Below, piece after piece: positions 1-7,903 of a stretch of 64,000 bases of DNA. Source of the DNA: Desulfosudis oleivorans (GTDB lineage Bacteria > Desulfobacterota > Desulfobacteria > Desulfobacterales > SURF-7); contig DYJD01000022.1 of NCBI GenBank assembly GCA_020723325.1, positions 1-64,000 on the forward strand. Direction: 5' to 3'. The notes under the pieces were generated by a model, which was not told where the DNA came from, did not search any database, and was given only the letters and a program-made list of their open reading frames with translations. A program made the position numbers and the translations under genes. Position 1 is the first letter of the stretch, and each line of letters starts with the position of its first letter.

Positions 1-66
1 CATGGCACGGATTTTTGAGCCTGTGAAGATGGGGTTATTTGAGCGCTTACATATTTTCCATGGCGG

Positions 67-468
67 TTAACGAACCTGCTCACCTGCCGGGCGGAATTCA
101 TCACTGATCGATGCGATAGGGCCAATGTAGAAAGAGCTTACGCTATTGTAAATGCTTTCAACGGCTGGCCATATTCCATGCTGTTTAATTCCCCTAATTG
201 ATGAATCAATCCCTTCAATAGAAAACGCCCATTGGGGTGGACGAATTTTTTTAATTTGTTTATTATGAGTCGATATTTGTGCGCTGCATTTTTCAAACTT
301 TGAATTTCTATAGCCCTTTATTCGGTCCCTTAAAAGTATATTATATCCGTCAAATTCAAAGCCGCGAGGCCCTGCTGTCACACACACAAACGGATGGTTA
401 TTAGATTTTTTATTGTTTATCTTTGTTTTTAAATACTCTTTTATGCCAATAGGCTTGTTTTCTATCAT
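67..468 (-). CDS. Hypothetical protein (133 aa)
   Basis: I do not recognise this protein. It is short, basic in its first half (several Lys-Asn runs) and has no signal peptide or membrane segment. Its start at 468 lies inside the 3' end of the upstream gene (410-718), a 59-base overlap in a different frame, so the two are probably co-transcribed. The region is markedly AT-richer than the rest of the window and sits beside a restriction-modification pair, which suggests accessory DNA. It could be an immunity or toxin partner of the upstream gene, but nothing in the sequence shows this. Confidence 0.5.
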   Translation of the reverse strand: MIENKPIGIKEYLKTKINNKKSNNHPFVCVTAGPRGFEFDGYNILLRDRIKGYRNSKFEKCSAQISTHNKQIKKIRPPQWAFSIEGIDSSIRGIKQHGIWPAVESIYNSVSSFYIGPIASISDEFRPAGEQVR

Positions 469-718
469 AAAACCAAACTTTGTTCTTATCGCTTATAAAA
501 ATTTCAAGCTGTGACATATCGATTTTGTATCTATGAAAAAGTGCTAATAGCTCCCGCAAACAAATATCCGATGGTTTCTTGGTTTTTACATAGAGATAGA
601 TTGTATCTCCAACGCCCTCATATCTTTCAATGCAGTTTATAGAATCAATCCACTTAAAAAATGATAGTTCATCTCCTTCTGAATAGAATGTGACTTTTTT
701 GCATTCAAGTTTAGGCAT
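410..718 (-). CDS. Hypothetical small protein (102 aa)
   Basis: Unrecognised, compact 102-residue protein with alternating hydrophobic strands and an acidic-aromatic composition (for example FFKWIDSINCIERYEGVG near residue 20 and a C-terminal KVWFYDRKQAYWHK). No signal peptide or transmembrane helix. It is the first gene of a two-gene leftward unit overlapping the 133-aa gene downstream. The small size, AT-rich coding and position next to a restriction-modification module fit the accessory pool of small orphan proteins. No function is proposed. Confidence 0.55.
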   Translation of the reverse strand: MPKLECKKVTFYSEGDELSFFKWIDSINCIERYEGVGDTIYLYVKTKKPSDICLRELLALFHRYKIDMSQLEIFISDKNKVWFYDRKQAYWHKRVFKNKDKQ

Positions 719-819
719 TTCGATATTTATGCCTCAGATTTTCATTAAACCTTATAACGCCGGGCATCTCCTGGGCCAAAAGCCGCCAGACTTTTGGGAT
801 CAGAGTGGATGCCCTTGGC

Positions 820-1743
820 CTATACCAATCTTTTATTGGCTGGTCGAAGTTCATACAAAGCCTGATCTTCCCTTACAAGGCTCGCCGTTTCAACGGCTAT
901 CCTTTCAAATCGGAGCTTCGCTGTTGAGAAGAGGTTATTACTTTCCGCTTTGAGGAAACGGGCCGCCATTCGGCAATATTCCGGATCGATCTCCACGCCG
1001 ATACTGTTTCGGTATGTCCTAGAAGCCGCTATCATTGTAGTCCCGGAACCGCAAAAAGGGTCTAATATCGTGTCACCCGTGAATGAGAACATGCGAACAA
1101 GACGTGTGGCAAGCTCCATAGGAAAGGGGGCAGGATGCCGCTTAGTAGATGCACCGGTGATATTCCATATTTGCTGAAACCAGCGGTCGAAGTCTTCTTT
1201 GCCAATTCTGCTTTCTTCCCGTTGTTCATTCGTTGGTTTCCTGTATCCTCCCGGTTTACGTTGCATCAATATGAATTCAATATCGTTCTTAACGATGGCA
1301 TTCGGCTCATAAGGCTTTCCAAGGAACTTCGATCCGTTTTCCACCTCATAGGAAGCGTTTGCAATCTTGTGCCAGATGATGGGGTTCAGGTTGTCGAATC
1401 CGATTCGCCGGCAGATAACGCAAATGTCGGCATGAAGGGGAAAGACCAAGTGGCGCCCGAAATTGCGTCTTGCGACGCAGACATCGCCAACGACGCACAC
1501 AAGGCGACCACCCGGTACAAGGACACGGTAGATGTGCCGCCAGACTTTCTCCAACTCAAAGAGAAACGACTCATAATCCTGAATGTGGCCCAATTGGTCG
1601 GGATTTTCGTTGTAACGTTTTAGATTCCAGTAGGGAGGGGAGGTTACAACGAGATGGATGGAAGCGTCATCTATAAATGAAAGATCCCGTGAATCACCGT
1701 TTATCAATCTATGAACAGTCGCCTTTTCCATATGATTACACAT
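820..1743 (-). CDS. Site-specific DNA methyltransferase, SPPY class
   Basis: Transfers a methyl group from S-adenosylmethionine to an exocyclic amino group in DNA. Motif IV (TSPPYW, residues 34-39) comes first and the SAM-binding motif I (DPFCGSGTT, residues 228-236) comes late, which is the beta-class order. Ser-Pro-Pro-Tyr is typical of N4-cytosine enzymes, although some N6-adenine enzymes share the fold. At 307 aa it has the usual length. The start at 1743 overlaps the end of the endonuclease gene by 8 bases, so the two are translationally coupled with the restriction gene first. A second ATG at 1731 is a possible start. It is most likely the protective partner of the XhoI-type endonuclease; its modified base is inferred. 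Confidence 0.9.
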   Translation of the reverse strand: MCNHMEKATVHRLINGDSRDLSFIDDASIHLVVTSPPYWNLKRYNENPDQLGHIQDYESFLFELEKVWRHIYRVLVPGGRLVCVVGDVCVARRNFGRHLVFPLHADICVICRRIGFDNLNPIIWHKIANASYEVENGSKFLGKPYEPNAIVKNDIEFILMQRKPGGYRKPTNEQREESRIGKEDFDRWFQQIWNITGASTKRHPAPFPMELATRLVRMFSFTGDTILDPFCGSGTTMIAASRTYRNSIGVEIDPEYCRMAARFLKAESNNLFSTAKLRFERIAVETASLVREDQALYELRPANKRLV

Positions 1744-2473
1744 ATGCCTTCAAATGAGCCACAAGGACTCTGGCAAAGCGATCAAGGGAGAGATCATCCG
1801 CAGGGGTTGAAAAACGCCCTAGAATTCCTCCTTCTGATGTCGAGGAAAAGAAGGCCGCTGCCGTATAATGGCGCTCAAGAACGAGCTTACGGCAGAAGAT
1901 TTCATACCTGCGCATATAGGAAGCGCCTACAAATTCAGGAAATACCTTGAAGTGGGGTTCCTGGACTTTGACCGGTCGATTTGAGGCCTCGCAGTCCTCC
2001 AGCATGAAGAAATAGCCCAAGAATGGCTGGGGGCTACTCAGATAGGCGCGTTCCCTGAAGGCAGTCCACAGATCAAGGGCGCTTCCCATCGCCTCTTCGG
2101 TCCGATTGTTGAAGTTGTTGCCAAAGGATGGGCCGACTTGTGATTTCGCTTCTATGGCAGCCAGAAGAGTGTCCTCACGAATGACAAGAAGATCCCATTC
2201 TTTCGTGGGACGGAAGAAACCAGGAAGTTCGACAGCCTTCTTTCTGAACACGTATCTACTGGAAATGCCGGAATCGGTTATAAGTTCCGTAAAAAGGTCA
2301 ATGAATCCATCCATCTGCGCTCGGCCTGTCACAGCACTGCGTAGCCCCTGGTCAGCCTTCCCGGTCTGCTGCTGTTTATCTCTCTGCCCTTGCCGCGTCT
2401 TCCAGTAGTGGGTTACAGCCATGCTGGATCGCTTAGTCAAGTCTCGAATGATATCGTGATTGTTCATAGGCAT
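1736..2473 (-). CDS. Type II restriction endonuclease, XhoI/PaeR7I family
   Basis: The 245-residue protein matches the PaeR7I/XhoI family in length (about 246 aa) and in its signature block around residues 90-127 (KEWDLL, then LLAAIEAKSQVGPSFGNNFN, then NRTEEA). The PD-(D/E)xK catalytic residues are visible as Asp94, Glu108 and Lys110. Known family members cut CTCGAG, so that is the expected target. It is the first gene of a two-gene operon with the methyltransferase. AT-rich surroundings and flanking orphan genes suggest horizontal acquisition. No frameshift is seen, so the enzyme is probably active. Confidence 0.92.
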   Translation of the reverse strand: MPMNNHDIIRDLTKRSSMAVTHYWKTRQGQRDKQQQTGKADQGLRSAVTGRAQMDGFIDLFTELITDSGISSRYVFRKKAVELPGFFRPTKEWDLLVIREDTLLAAIEAKSQVGPSFGNNFNNRTEEAMGSALDLWTAFRERAYLSSPQPFLGYFFMLEDCEASNRPVKVQEPHFKVFPEFVGASYMRRYEIFCRKLVLERHYTAAAFFSSTSEGGILGRFSTPADDLSLDRFARVLVAHLKAYV

Positions 2474-2598
2474 TGTGTGTTAGATTCTCTTTCTATATTC
2501 ATGTGGCCAACGTATTTTTTCATCTGATGGTGTGGAGCGTCAGCGGAACACCAGTCAGGTGGAAAAAATTGTTGGCCAAAGATGTGCCTCTTTACATT

Positions 2599-3420
2599 TT
2601 ATGGAATTACAATATCTATGGTATACGGTCCCACTGAATTGTAAGAGTCAAAAAAGTACTGAGTAAAACAACCGAACAGTTCGCGTGATATCGGATAGTC
2701 AGCTGATGGGTTATGATAAACAGCACTTTGCGACGTACGAATTCGGCACCGCCCTCCACTTACATATCGTTCAACATAAATGATTGCTGATATGTATGGT
2801 TTCATTCCTTGCAATCCTGTTGGTGTTTTGAGCAGAGCGTCTGCCAGAGCTAAGGGACGATGAGTGCCAAGGCCACTGAAAGCTGAATAGTCAAAGACAA
2901 CAAAAACCATGCCCTTTTGATTTTCATAGCCAAATTTCAATTGTTCTGCCTTTTCCTCTGTCGCCCTTCTTATGATTCTTGATATTTCTATTTCTTGATT
3001 CAGAGGTGCACCGTTGCCAGCAGAAATAGACGCATTATCATTACTTGAAACGTTTAATGTCGTGACTTCACAGAAAAACTCGGTTCCTGAAGTGGAGGTT
3101 CCTTTAAAGTCTGGGGTCCTGCTGCTGCCTTCTGGAAGAGCTTCAGGGCTCAACAAAAGGTCACACATAAACCTGTAGCAGCATAGTTCATTCACTGCCC
3201 CAAGGTGATCGCTATTAGTTAAACTCTCAAGGGCGTTTTTCATATGCTGCTTCTTGCCTGTTGATGGGAATGGATGAGATAGGAACCACTCCCGAAGAAT
3301 GGCAAGATAGGTTCCGCCACTGCTATCGATATCGGCAATTACATCAAAAGCCCACGAATTCTGTGTGGCTTTGGATTTGATTCCATCTAAGCAAGATTGA
3401 TTATACAATTTGTGTTTCAT
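2599..3420 (-). CDS. Hypothetical protein with nuclease-like E-PDF-E motif pattern
   Basis: 273-residue soluble protein, not recognised by name. The middle carries a spaced pattern, GAVNEL (Glu78), then TPDF (Asp104), then FFCEVT (Glu118 with Thr120), resembling PD-(D/E)xK nuclease-fold proteins of defence islands. The usual catalytic Lys after the last Glu is replaced by Thr. A C-terminal hydrophobic half (YISAIIYVERY, PYTIDIVI) probably completes a core sheet. It lies directly upstream of the restriction-modification pair on the same strand, so a defence role is plausible but unproven; it could equally be a catalytically dead or non-nuclease member. Confidence 0.6.
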   Translation of the reverse strand: MKHKLYNQSCLDGIKSKATQNSWAFDVIADIDSSGGTYLAILREWFLSHPFPSTGKKQHMKNALESLTNSDHLGAVNELCCYRFMCDLLLSPEALPEGSSRTPDFKGTSTSGTEFFCEVTTLNVSSNDNASISAGNGAPLNQEIEISRIIRRATEEKAEQLKFGYENQKGMVFVVFDYSAFSGLGTHRPLALADALLKTPTGLQGMKPYISAIIYVERYVSGGRCRIRTSQSAVYHNPSADYPISRELFGCFTQYFFDSYNSVGPYTIDIVIP

Positions 3421-3977
3421 ATCTATCGCTGCTTATGGCTAACAAGTAATTCTATAGTTTTCTGGATATCTCCGATAACCAGAAAAGCTCTGCCGAACAA
3501 TCAATCCTATGCGCTGTAATAATTATCGAGCTGTGAAACAATCAGACGTATTTGTACCTATCCGTTTACACAATATATTTTGTCTTAACAAGTGTTTTTT
3601 CCGTTATAGTTACAGATAAACTTTCAGTCTATCATATCATTTTCCGATGGTGACCTCGGCCTCGAAATCAATTGTGGAAAGCCCGGGAGGCCAGAACAGG
3701 GGAATCGCATGTAAACTTGGCACGCAATGCACAGGCATTAATCACCAAGATTTCATCCAGCGAATACTATTGTCCACCAAAACAAAACGATTAGTGAGCT
3801 ATTTGGTTTTGTCTTTGCCATCCAACCTTTCGGGGTCGATATCGGTATCGGAATCGGTATCGGGTTTTTTCCATATGCGATCGCCCGGGCGGCCAAAAGC
3901 TTACCTATTGACTTTTGATTTGAGTATGCCATATGTTCACCTCTCGATTTTGTCATGAAAAGAGAAGGATTGAACGT
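3421..3977. other. Long intergenic region with a hexamer repeat
   Basis: No convincing gene is seen in these roughly 560 bases. The left part is AT-rich and probably carries the promoter of the leftward gene ending at 2599. The right part contains a short tandem run of the hexamer ATCGGW at about 3837-3865 (units ATCGGT, ATCGGA, ATCGGT, ATCGGG), which produces a Pro-Ile dipeptide run in a spurious reverse frame. This stretch separates the AT-rich accessory left end from the GC-richer chromosome. Confidence 0.5.
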
Positions 3978-4676
3978 ATGAAATACCAGCGTAAGGGCAT
4001 TGCAATTTGTTTGCTGTTCATCATCTGCTTGGCCTCAGGTGGAAGAGCCGCGGCTGAATCAACAGCCGGGGAAGGCCAGAGCAACGGCCCGGCAACGGAA
4101 GGGAAAAAAAGATGGATCGGCCTGACCGGATCATGGGGCGGCCATCATCATCTTTGGAGCGCCACGGATTATAAAGGATATAAAAACAAGACCGCCGGGG
4201 TTTTTATGGAATGGGAAACAGAGGCATGGGTGCCGGTTCCCGTGAACATGGAGCACACCCTGCGGCTGGAGCTGCATTACCAGGATATCTGGGGCACGAT
4301 TCCACTCACCTCGGACCAGGTTCCGCCGGAAAAAAGAAACGGCGGACCTTACGGCACCACCCTGGATCATTACAATATCGCCTTGCTCTTGATCCGGCGC
4401 TGGGTCTTTTTTCCGGAATATTTCATCCGTCCCAATCTGAATCTCGGTTTCGGCATATCTGTTCTCAACAAGACCGTGCTGGAGGACGGCACCATCCACA
4501 ATTTCAATTTTGTGGGCGGCGGCGGGCTGGAAGCGGATATCAACCGGCAATGGTCGGCCTTTATGGATGTACGCTGGGAGCATTTTTCAAATGGGGGCCA
4601 GATTTATCTGACCAATGCGGCCGTTATCGGTTTGGAGTCCATTAACGGCGTATTCGGGCTGCGCTATCGTTTTTAA
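3978..4676 (+). CDS. PagL-like lipid A 3-O-deacylase (acyloxyacyl hydrolase)
   Basis: Predicted outer-membrane beta-barrel enzyme that removes the 3-O-linked acyl chain from lipid A. The chosen ATG gives a signal peptide (basic start, hydrophobic core ICLLFIICLASG, then cleavage before AESTAG). The C-terminal third carries the PagL signature: His202-Phe-Ser204-Asn-Gly followed by Glu220, matching the catalytic His-Ser-Glu arrangement, and the protein ends in Phe as expected for BAM-dependent barrels. Alternating hydrophobic strands fill the rest. An upstream ATG at 3933 would add 15 residues before the signal peptide and is less likely. It appears to be a single-gene unit, convergent with hsp20. 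Confidence 0.8.
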   Translation: MKYQRKGIAICLLFIICLASGGRAAAESTAGEGQSNGPATEGKKRWIGLTGSWGGHHHLWSATDYKGYKNKTAGVFMEWETEAWVPVPVNMEHTLRLELHYQDIWGTIPLTSDQVPPEKRNGGPYGTTLDHYNIALLLIRRWVFFPEYFIRPNLNLGFGISVLNKTVLEDGTIHNFNFVGGGGLEADINRQWSAFMDVRWEHFSNGGQIYLTNAAVIGLESINGVFGLRYRF

Positions 4677-4721
4677 CAGATTTCGTCCGGCCCCTTTTTA
4701 CTTGAATCCTGCTTGTGGCTA

Positions 4722-5165
4722 TCAGTGCACGTCGATCTTTCTGGGTTTGGTCTCTTCCGGCTTGGGAATGCCGATGCGCAGAACACCGTCTTTGAATTCA
4801 GCCGTTATTTTTTCAGCATCGATGTGATCCGGTAAGGTGAACAACCGTTCGAACTTGCCGCAGGTTCTTTCGCGCCGGTAGTAATTGTCTTCCTTGATCT
4901 CATTGTCCGTGGCGCGTTCTCCCCTCAGGGTCAAGATGTTCTCCTTTATGTCGATCTGAATGTCCTTTTTATCCACGCCCGGCAATTCCGCCTTGATGAC
5001 AATTGTGTCATCTTTTTCAAAGATATCCACCACCGGATTCCAGTTCCACAAGGAAACCGTTTCGCCTGTGCCGAGAACCGGAAAGAGGAAGTCATCAAAC
5101 AGGTTGCTGAAACGATCGCGCAAGCTCATAAAATTGCCTCTGGGGGTCCATCTCATCAGTTCCAT
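4722..5165 (-). CDS. hsp20: Small heat-shock protein, Hsp20/alpha-crystallin family
   Basis: ATP-independent chaperone that holds unfolded proteins. The alpha-crystallin domain spans about residues 40-135, with the conserved ELPGVDKKDI strand, the GERATDN region and the terminal G-V-L-R-I-G-I-P-K block; the tail has an I-x-V motif (IDV) used in oligomer assembly. Length (147 aa) is standard. The start has a good Shine-Dalgarno sequence (GGAGG just upstream on the minus strand). It stands alone, divergent from the 5353 gene, with a sigma70-like promoter in the shared region. Confidence 0.95.
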   Translation of the reverse strand: MELMRWTPRGNFMSLRDRFSNLFDDFLFPVLGTGETVSLWNWNPVVDIFEKDDTIVIKAELPGVDKKDIQIDIKENILTLRGERATDNEIKEDNYYRRERTCGKFERLFTLPDHIDAEKITAEFKDGVLRIGIPKPEETKPRKIDVH

Positions 5166-5242
5166 AATATTACCTCCTTGGATTTTGTTTGCTTTTCAGA
5201 GCTGAATTTATCATAACCATACAAAACACTCTTTTTAATAAA

Positions 5243-5270
5243 AAGATAGAGAGTAAAAAATACATGTCAA
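5243..5270 (-). promoter_or_regulatory. Sigma70-like promoter for hsp20
   Basis: Read on the minus strand: a perfect -35 TTGACA at 5265-5270 and a -10 TATCTT at 5243-5248 separated by 16 bases, in an AT-rich divergent region, about 80 bases upstream of the hsp20 start. Confidence 0.5.
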
Positions 5271-5290
5271 TATGGTATTTGTAAAAAAAG

Positions 5291-5318
5291 TTGCATTACT
5301 AAAATTTTATATTATATT
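5291..5318 (+). promoter_or_regulatory. Sigma70-like promoter for the 5353 gene
   Basis: TTGCAT at 5291-5296 and TATATT at 5313-5318 with 16-base spacing, about 35 bases upstream of the start codon. It is back-to-back with the hsp20 promoter. Confidence 0.4.
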
Positions 5319-5352
5319 AAGTAATGAATGAGATTCACGAAGGGAGGTGGAC

Positions 5353-5949
5353 ATGATGCAAAATTCAGATGATGAATATGAGATCAAGTTTTCTTTTCCC
5401 GGGACCTCACGCAATGAATTACGCGGCATGCAATCCGTCCGGGCCACATTCAAGCTATCAGAGCGCGCCATCGGCGCCATCAGCATCGTCGCCAACCAAC
5501 TCGGGATCAAACAGAAGTCCCTTTTTGACCACTTGATGGATGATGTTCAGACCCTGAGCGCCATTGCCCGGGAGCTGCAGAACATGGACCACAAGGCCCA
5601 GCAGCGGGTGCAAAAAACCTATGTCATCAGCCGCAAAACCTTGTCCTGCCTGGAAAGGATTTCAAAGGAATTCAACGCGCCGCGGGATGCCTTGATCGAA
5701 TTCTCCGTGGAAAGGCTCATGCCCATCATCACCCGGGAAAGGGAGAAACATAAAGACCGTAAAATGGTTCTGGAGCAGGTAAAAAAGCATTTTTCAGCAG
5801 GCCTGGCCCTGCTGGAAAAGGCTGAGAAATCCCTGGGGGCGGATGATCCGGTGACCGATAAGCTGGCAGCGGCCATGGCCGGCTTCGAAAGCGCTATAGA
5901 AGATATGGTCGCCTTTGTGGAAAAAGGAAAGTTGATGGAGGATTTCTAA
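5353..5949 (+). CDS. Hypothetical protein with two ribbon-helix-helix-like segments
   Basis: About 198-residue soluble protein, not recognised. Two segments look alike: residues about 27-63 (SVRATFKLSERAIGAISIVA, then NQLGIKQKSLFDHLMDD) and about 87-125 (QKTYVISRKTLSCLERISKE, then FNAPRDALIEFSVERL). Each is a short strand followed by two helices, the pattern of ribbon-helix-helix DNA-binding domains, suggesting an internal duplication. The C-terminal third is a charged helical region. A strong GGAGG precedes the ATG at 5353; an in-frame GTG at 5347 overlaps that site and is less likely. A regulatory role is inferred only. Confidence 0.6.
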   Translation: MMQNSDDEYEIKFSFPGTSRNELRGMQSVRATFKLSERAIGAISIVANQLGIKQKSLFDHLMDDVQTLSAIARELQNMDHKAQQRVQKTYVISRKTLSCLERISKEFNAPRDALIEFSVERLMPIITREREKHKDRKMVLEQVKKHFSAGLALLEKAEKSLGADDPVTDKLAAAMAGFESAIEDMVAFVEKGKLMEDF

Positions 5950-6110
5950 TACCTATTGGGTATCGATTTTTACAATCGGATCTGAAAATCAAATCGATTT
6001 TATGAATTGGACATGGGGCTGTATTTTTTATAATAGCCACGGGAATGGGTCGGCAGGCGGGGCGTCCGGACAGTCCTCGCAGCCGACAGCACAAAAAAAG
6101 ACCGGCCTTG

Positions 6111-6183
6111 GTCATCGTTGCGGCCTTATCGCGGCTGGAAGCCGCTCCCACAAAGGAGGATGGCCGAAATGATGATTAAGGCC
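6111..6183 (+). repeat. REP-like repeat, copy 1
   Basis: About 73 bases closely matching 9164-9235. The core is a perfect 6-bp palindromic stem with a 3-base loop (GCGGCT-GGA-AGCCGC, 6131-6145), followed by TCCCACAAAGGAGGATGGCC and ATGATG. This copy lies directly upstream of the DoxX-like gene and carries a consensus Shine-Dalgarno plus start-like codons. Confidence 0.7.
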
Positions 6184-6206
6184 AAAAGGTTTATACAGCA
6201 GAGCCC

Positions 6207-6692
6207 ATGCAAAATCGAATTTCAATGTTGTTTTATCATATTGCCAGGATATGCCTCGGCCTGCTGTTCTTATGGTCCGGGGCCGGCAAGCTGCTGGATA
6301 TTGAATCATTCGGAGTGTTGATCGACGCCTATGGGCTGATCCCCAAGGAATTGACCGGACCCGCGGCAATCCTGCTCGCAGCCCTGGAAGTGCTTGCCGG
6401 AATCGGGATGATCCTGGATATCTATGGAAGTCTTGCAATAATTACTTGTTTGACCCTCCTGTTCATGATGATTCTGGGATATGGTATCCGGATGGGGCTG
6501 GACATCGATTGCGGCTGTTTCGGCCCTTCGGACCCGGAAGCAAAGGCTTTCCACGGTCTGCGAACCGCCCTTTATCGTGATTTTATAATCCTGGCAGGAA
6601 TAGCGTATCTGTATATATGGCGCCTTATGCGGAATGTCCGGCCGGCGCATTTTCATTTTTATTTGAATGCAATCAGGAGGAATGAAAGATGA
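6207..6692 (+). CDS. DoxX/MauE-type membrane protein
   Basis: Four-helix membrane protein of the DoxX/MauE group. Helices lie at about residues 10-30, 45-65, 73-95 and 125-145. The loop DIDCGCFGP after the third helix is the Cys-rich motif of MauE-like proteins, which have been linked to thiol/disulfide handling. The start lacks a clear Shine-Dalgarno sequence; a good one with ATGATG lies 40 bases upstream in the REP-like repeat, so coupling to a short leader peptide is possible. Its end overlaps the next gene (rhodanese-like) by four bases, consistent with a joint sulfur or thiol role. Confidence 0.75.
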   Translation: MQNRISMLFYHIARICLGLLFLWSGAGKLLDIESFGVLIDAYGLIPKELTGPAAILLAALEVLAGIGMILDIYGSLAIITCLTLLFMMILGYGIRMGLDIDCGCFGPSDPEAKAFHGLRTALYRDFIILAGIAYLYIWRLMRNVRPAHFHFYLNAIRRNER

Positions 6693-7219
6693 AGGTCGTT
6701 TTTCAATACGTGATGATGTTGTTGATGATGTTTTCTGCCATGGGGGCTGCCCCGGCTTTGGCGGCGGATAAATTCGAGGAAGAAGTGGAAAAGGAACAAG
6801 GCGCGGTCAAGCTGGCCCGGGAAGCCCAGAAGGGTGGATATGACCTGATCACCGCCGGGGAATTGAAAAAAATGCTGGATGAACGCAAGGATGTTTTAAT
6901 AGTGGATACCATGCCGTATGCGGACAGCTATCAAAAGGAACATATCCTCGGCGCCAAGCAATTTCTCTTCCCCATCCCGGACATGCTCAACTGGGATTCC
7001 AAGGAAACGGACGGTAAAAGTGTTGAGGATTTCAAGGCCCTGCTAGGGGCGGATGTGAACAAGACCATAGTCATTTACTGCGGATTCGTGAAATGCACCC
7101 GCAGCCACAACGGAGCTGTCTGGGCAAAAAAGCTCGGCTATAAAAACGTCCTGCGTTTTTCCGGCGGGATCTTTGCCTGGAAAGGGGCTAAATATCCGGT
7201 TGAGAGCGCGCAAAACTAA
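6689..7219 (+). CDS. Periplasmic rhodanese-domain protein
   Basis: 176-residue exported protein. An N-terminal signal peptide ends near ALAADKFEEE. The rhodanese fold covers about residues 50-172, with the early strand DVLIVDTMP, the substrate strand TIVIYCGFVKCTRSHNGA (active-loop Cys in YCGF plus a second Cys four residues on) and the closing GGIFAWKGAKYPVE. It would carry sulfane sulfur or act as a thiol relay in the periplasm. Start codon overlaps the stop of the DoxX/MauE-like gene, and a terminator follows, so the two form a complete operon. Confidence 0.85.
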   Translation: MKVVFQYVMMLLMMFSAMGAAPALAADKFEEEVEKEQGAVKLAREAQKGGYDLITAGELKKMLDERKDVLIVDTMPYADSYQKEHILGAKQFLFPIPDMLNWDSKETDGKSVEDFKALLGADVNKTIVIYCGFVKCTRSHNGAVWAKKLGYKNVLRFSGGIFAWKGAKYPVESAQN

Positions 7220-7260
7220 TGGCCTGAATTTTTGTTTCAGCCGAACCGATAAGCCAAAAG

Positions 7261-7318
7261 CCACGAAGGTTATTCTTCCAAGAAGGGATAGGAAATCTTC
7301 GTGGTTTTTTTGTTTTTT
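7261..7318 (+). terminator. Rho-independent terminator after the DoxX-rhodanese operon
   Basis: Perfect 8-bp stem CCACGAAG (7261-7268) / CTTCGTGG (7297-7304), with a smaller inner hairpin, followed immediately by a T-rich run. It lies about 40 bases after the rhodanese stop codon. Confidence 0.85.
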
Positions 7319-7319
7319 C

Positions 7320-7347
7320 GACACGGATTTCACGGATTACACGGATT
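7320..7347 (+). repeat. Left 28-bp inverted repeat of the GxxExxY cassette
   Basis: Built of three ACGGATT-type units. It is the exact reverse complement of 7876-7903 on the other side of the GxxExxY gene. Confidence 0.85.
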
Positions 7348-7449
7348 GAAAAACTGAAAAAAGAGAACCGGCCTTTGACCGAATGATCATGAGGGTTGAA
7401 AATATGGGCGCATACGGCTTAAAGAAAAAAATACAAACAGATAAGTTAT

Positions 7450-7477
7450 AATCCGTGCAATCCGCGTAATCCGTGTC
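7450..7477 (-). repeat. Internal copy of the ATCCGTG repeat
   Basis: Same 28-base sequence in the orientation of the right copy (7876-7903), with three mismatches. It sits just upstream of the GxxExxY gene's Shine-Dalgarno AAAGGAGGT. Confidence 0.8.
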
Positions 7478-7501
7478 TAAGAACAAAGGAGGTAGAAGCA
7501 G

Positions 7502-7867
7502 ATGAAGCATGCCGATATCACCGAGAAGATCATTAAAGCCGCTTACACCGTCCATAATACTCTGGGATTCGGATTTCTGGAGAAGGTGTATCAAAATGCA
7601 TTGGAGATCGAACTGAGACAGATGGGCTTGAAGCGAGAAAGCCAAAAACCAATCACGGTTTACTACAAAGATGAAGTGGTTGGTGAATACATCGCCGATA
7701 TCGTGGTAGAAGACAGCGTCATTCTCGAATTAAAAGCAGTCAAGGAACTAAATGAAATACACGAAGTCCAATTGGTGAATTACCTGAAAGCCACCGGCTT
7801 GGAAATAGGCCTGCTCATCAATTTCGGTCATTCGGTAAAAAACAAAAGGAAAATTTTCACTCATTAA
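7502..7867 (+). CDS. GxxExxY protein (PD-(D/E)xK-like small protein)
   Basis: 121-residue member of the GxxExxY family, named for the motif seen here as GFLEKVY at about residues 24-30. The second half has ADIVVED followed by VILELKAV, which matches the Asp...Glu-x-Lys pattern of the PD-(D/E)xK nuclease fold. No biochemical role is established for the family as far as I know. The gene is enclosed by a perfect 28-bp inverted repeat with a third copy in front, suggesting that it moves as a small cassette. A strong AAAGGAGG precedes the start. Confidence 0.9.
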   Translation: MKHADITEKIIKAAYTVHNTLGFGFLEKVYQNALEIELRQMGLKRESQKPITVYYKDEVVGEYIADIVVEDSVILELKAVKELNEIHEVQLVNYLKATGLEIGLLINFGHSVKNKRKIFTH

Positions 7868-7875
7868 TCTTTCCA

Positions 7876-7903
7876 AATCCGTGTAATCCGTGAAATCCGT
7901 GTC
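7876..7903 (-). repeat. Right 28-bp inverted repeat of the GxxExxY cassette
   Basis: Exact reverse complement of 7320-7347, starting nine bases after the GxxExxY stop codon. Confidence 0.85.

Noticed and set aside
3647-3958. Rightward open frame of 103 codons before the PagL-like gene
   Set aside because: No Shine-Dalgarno, a low-complexity Ser/Leu content caused by the hexamer repeat, and overlap with the next gene's leader.
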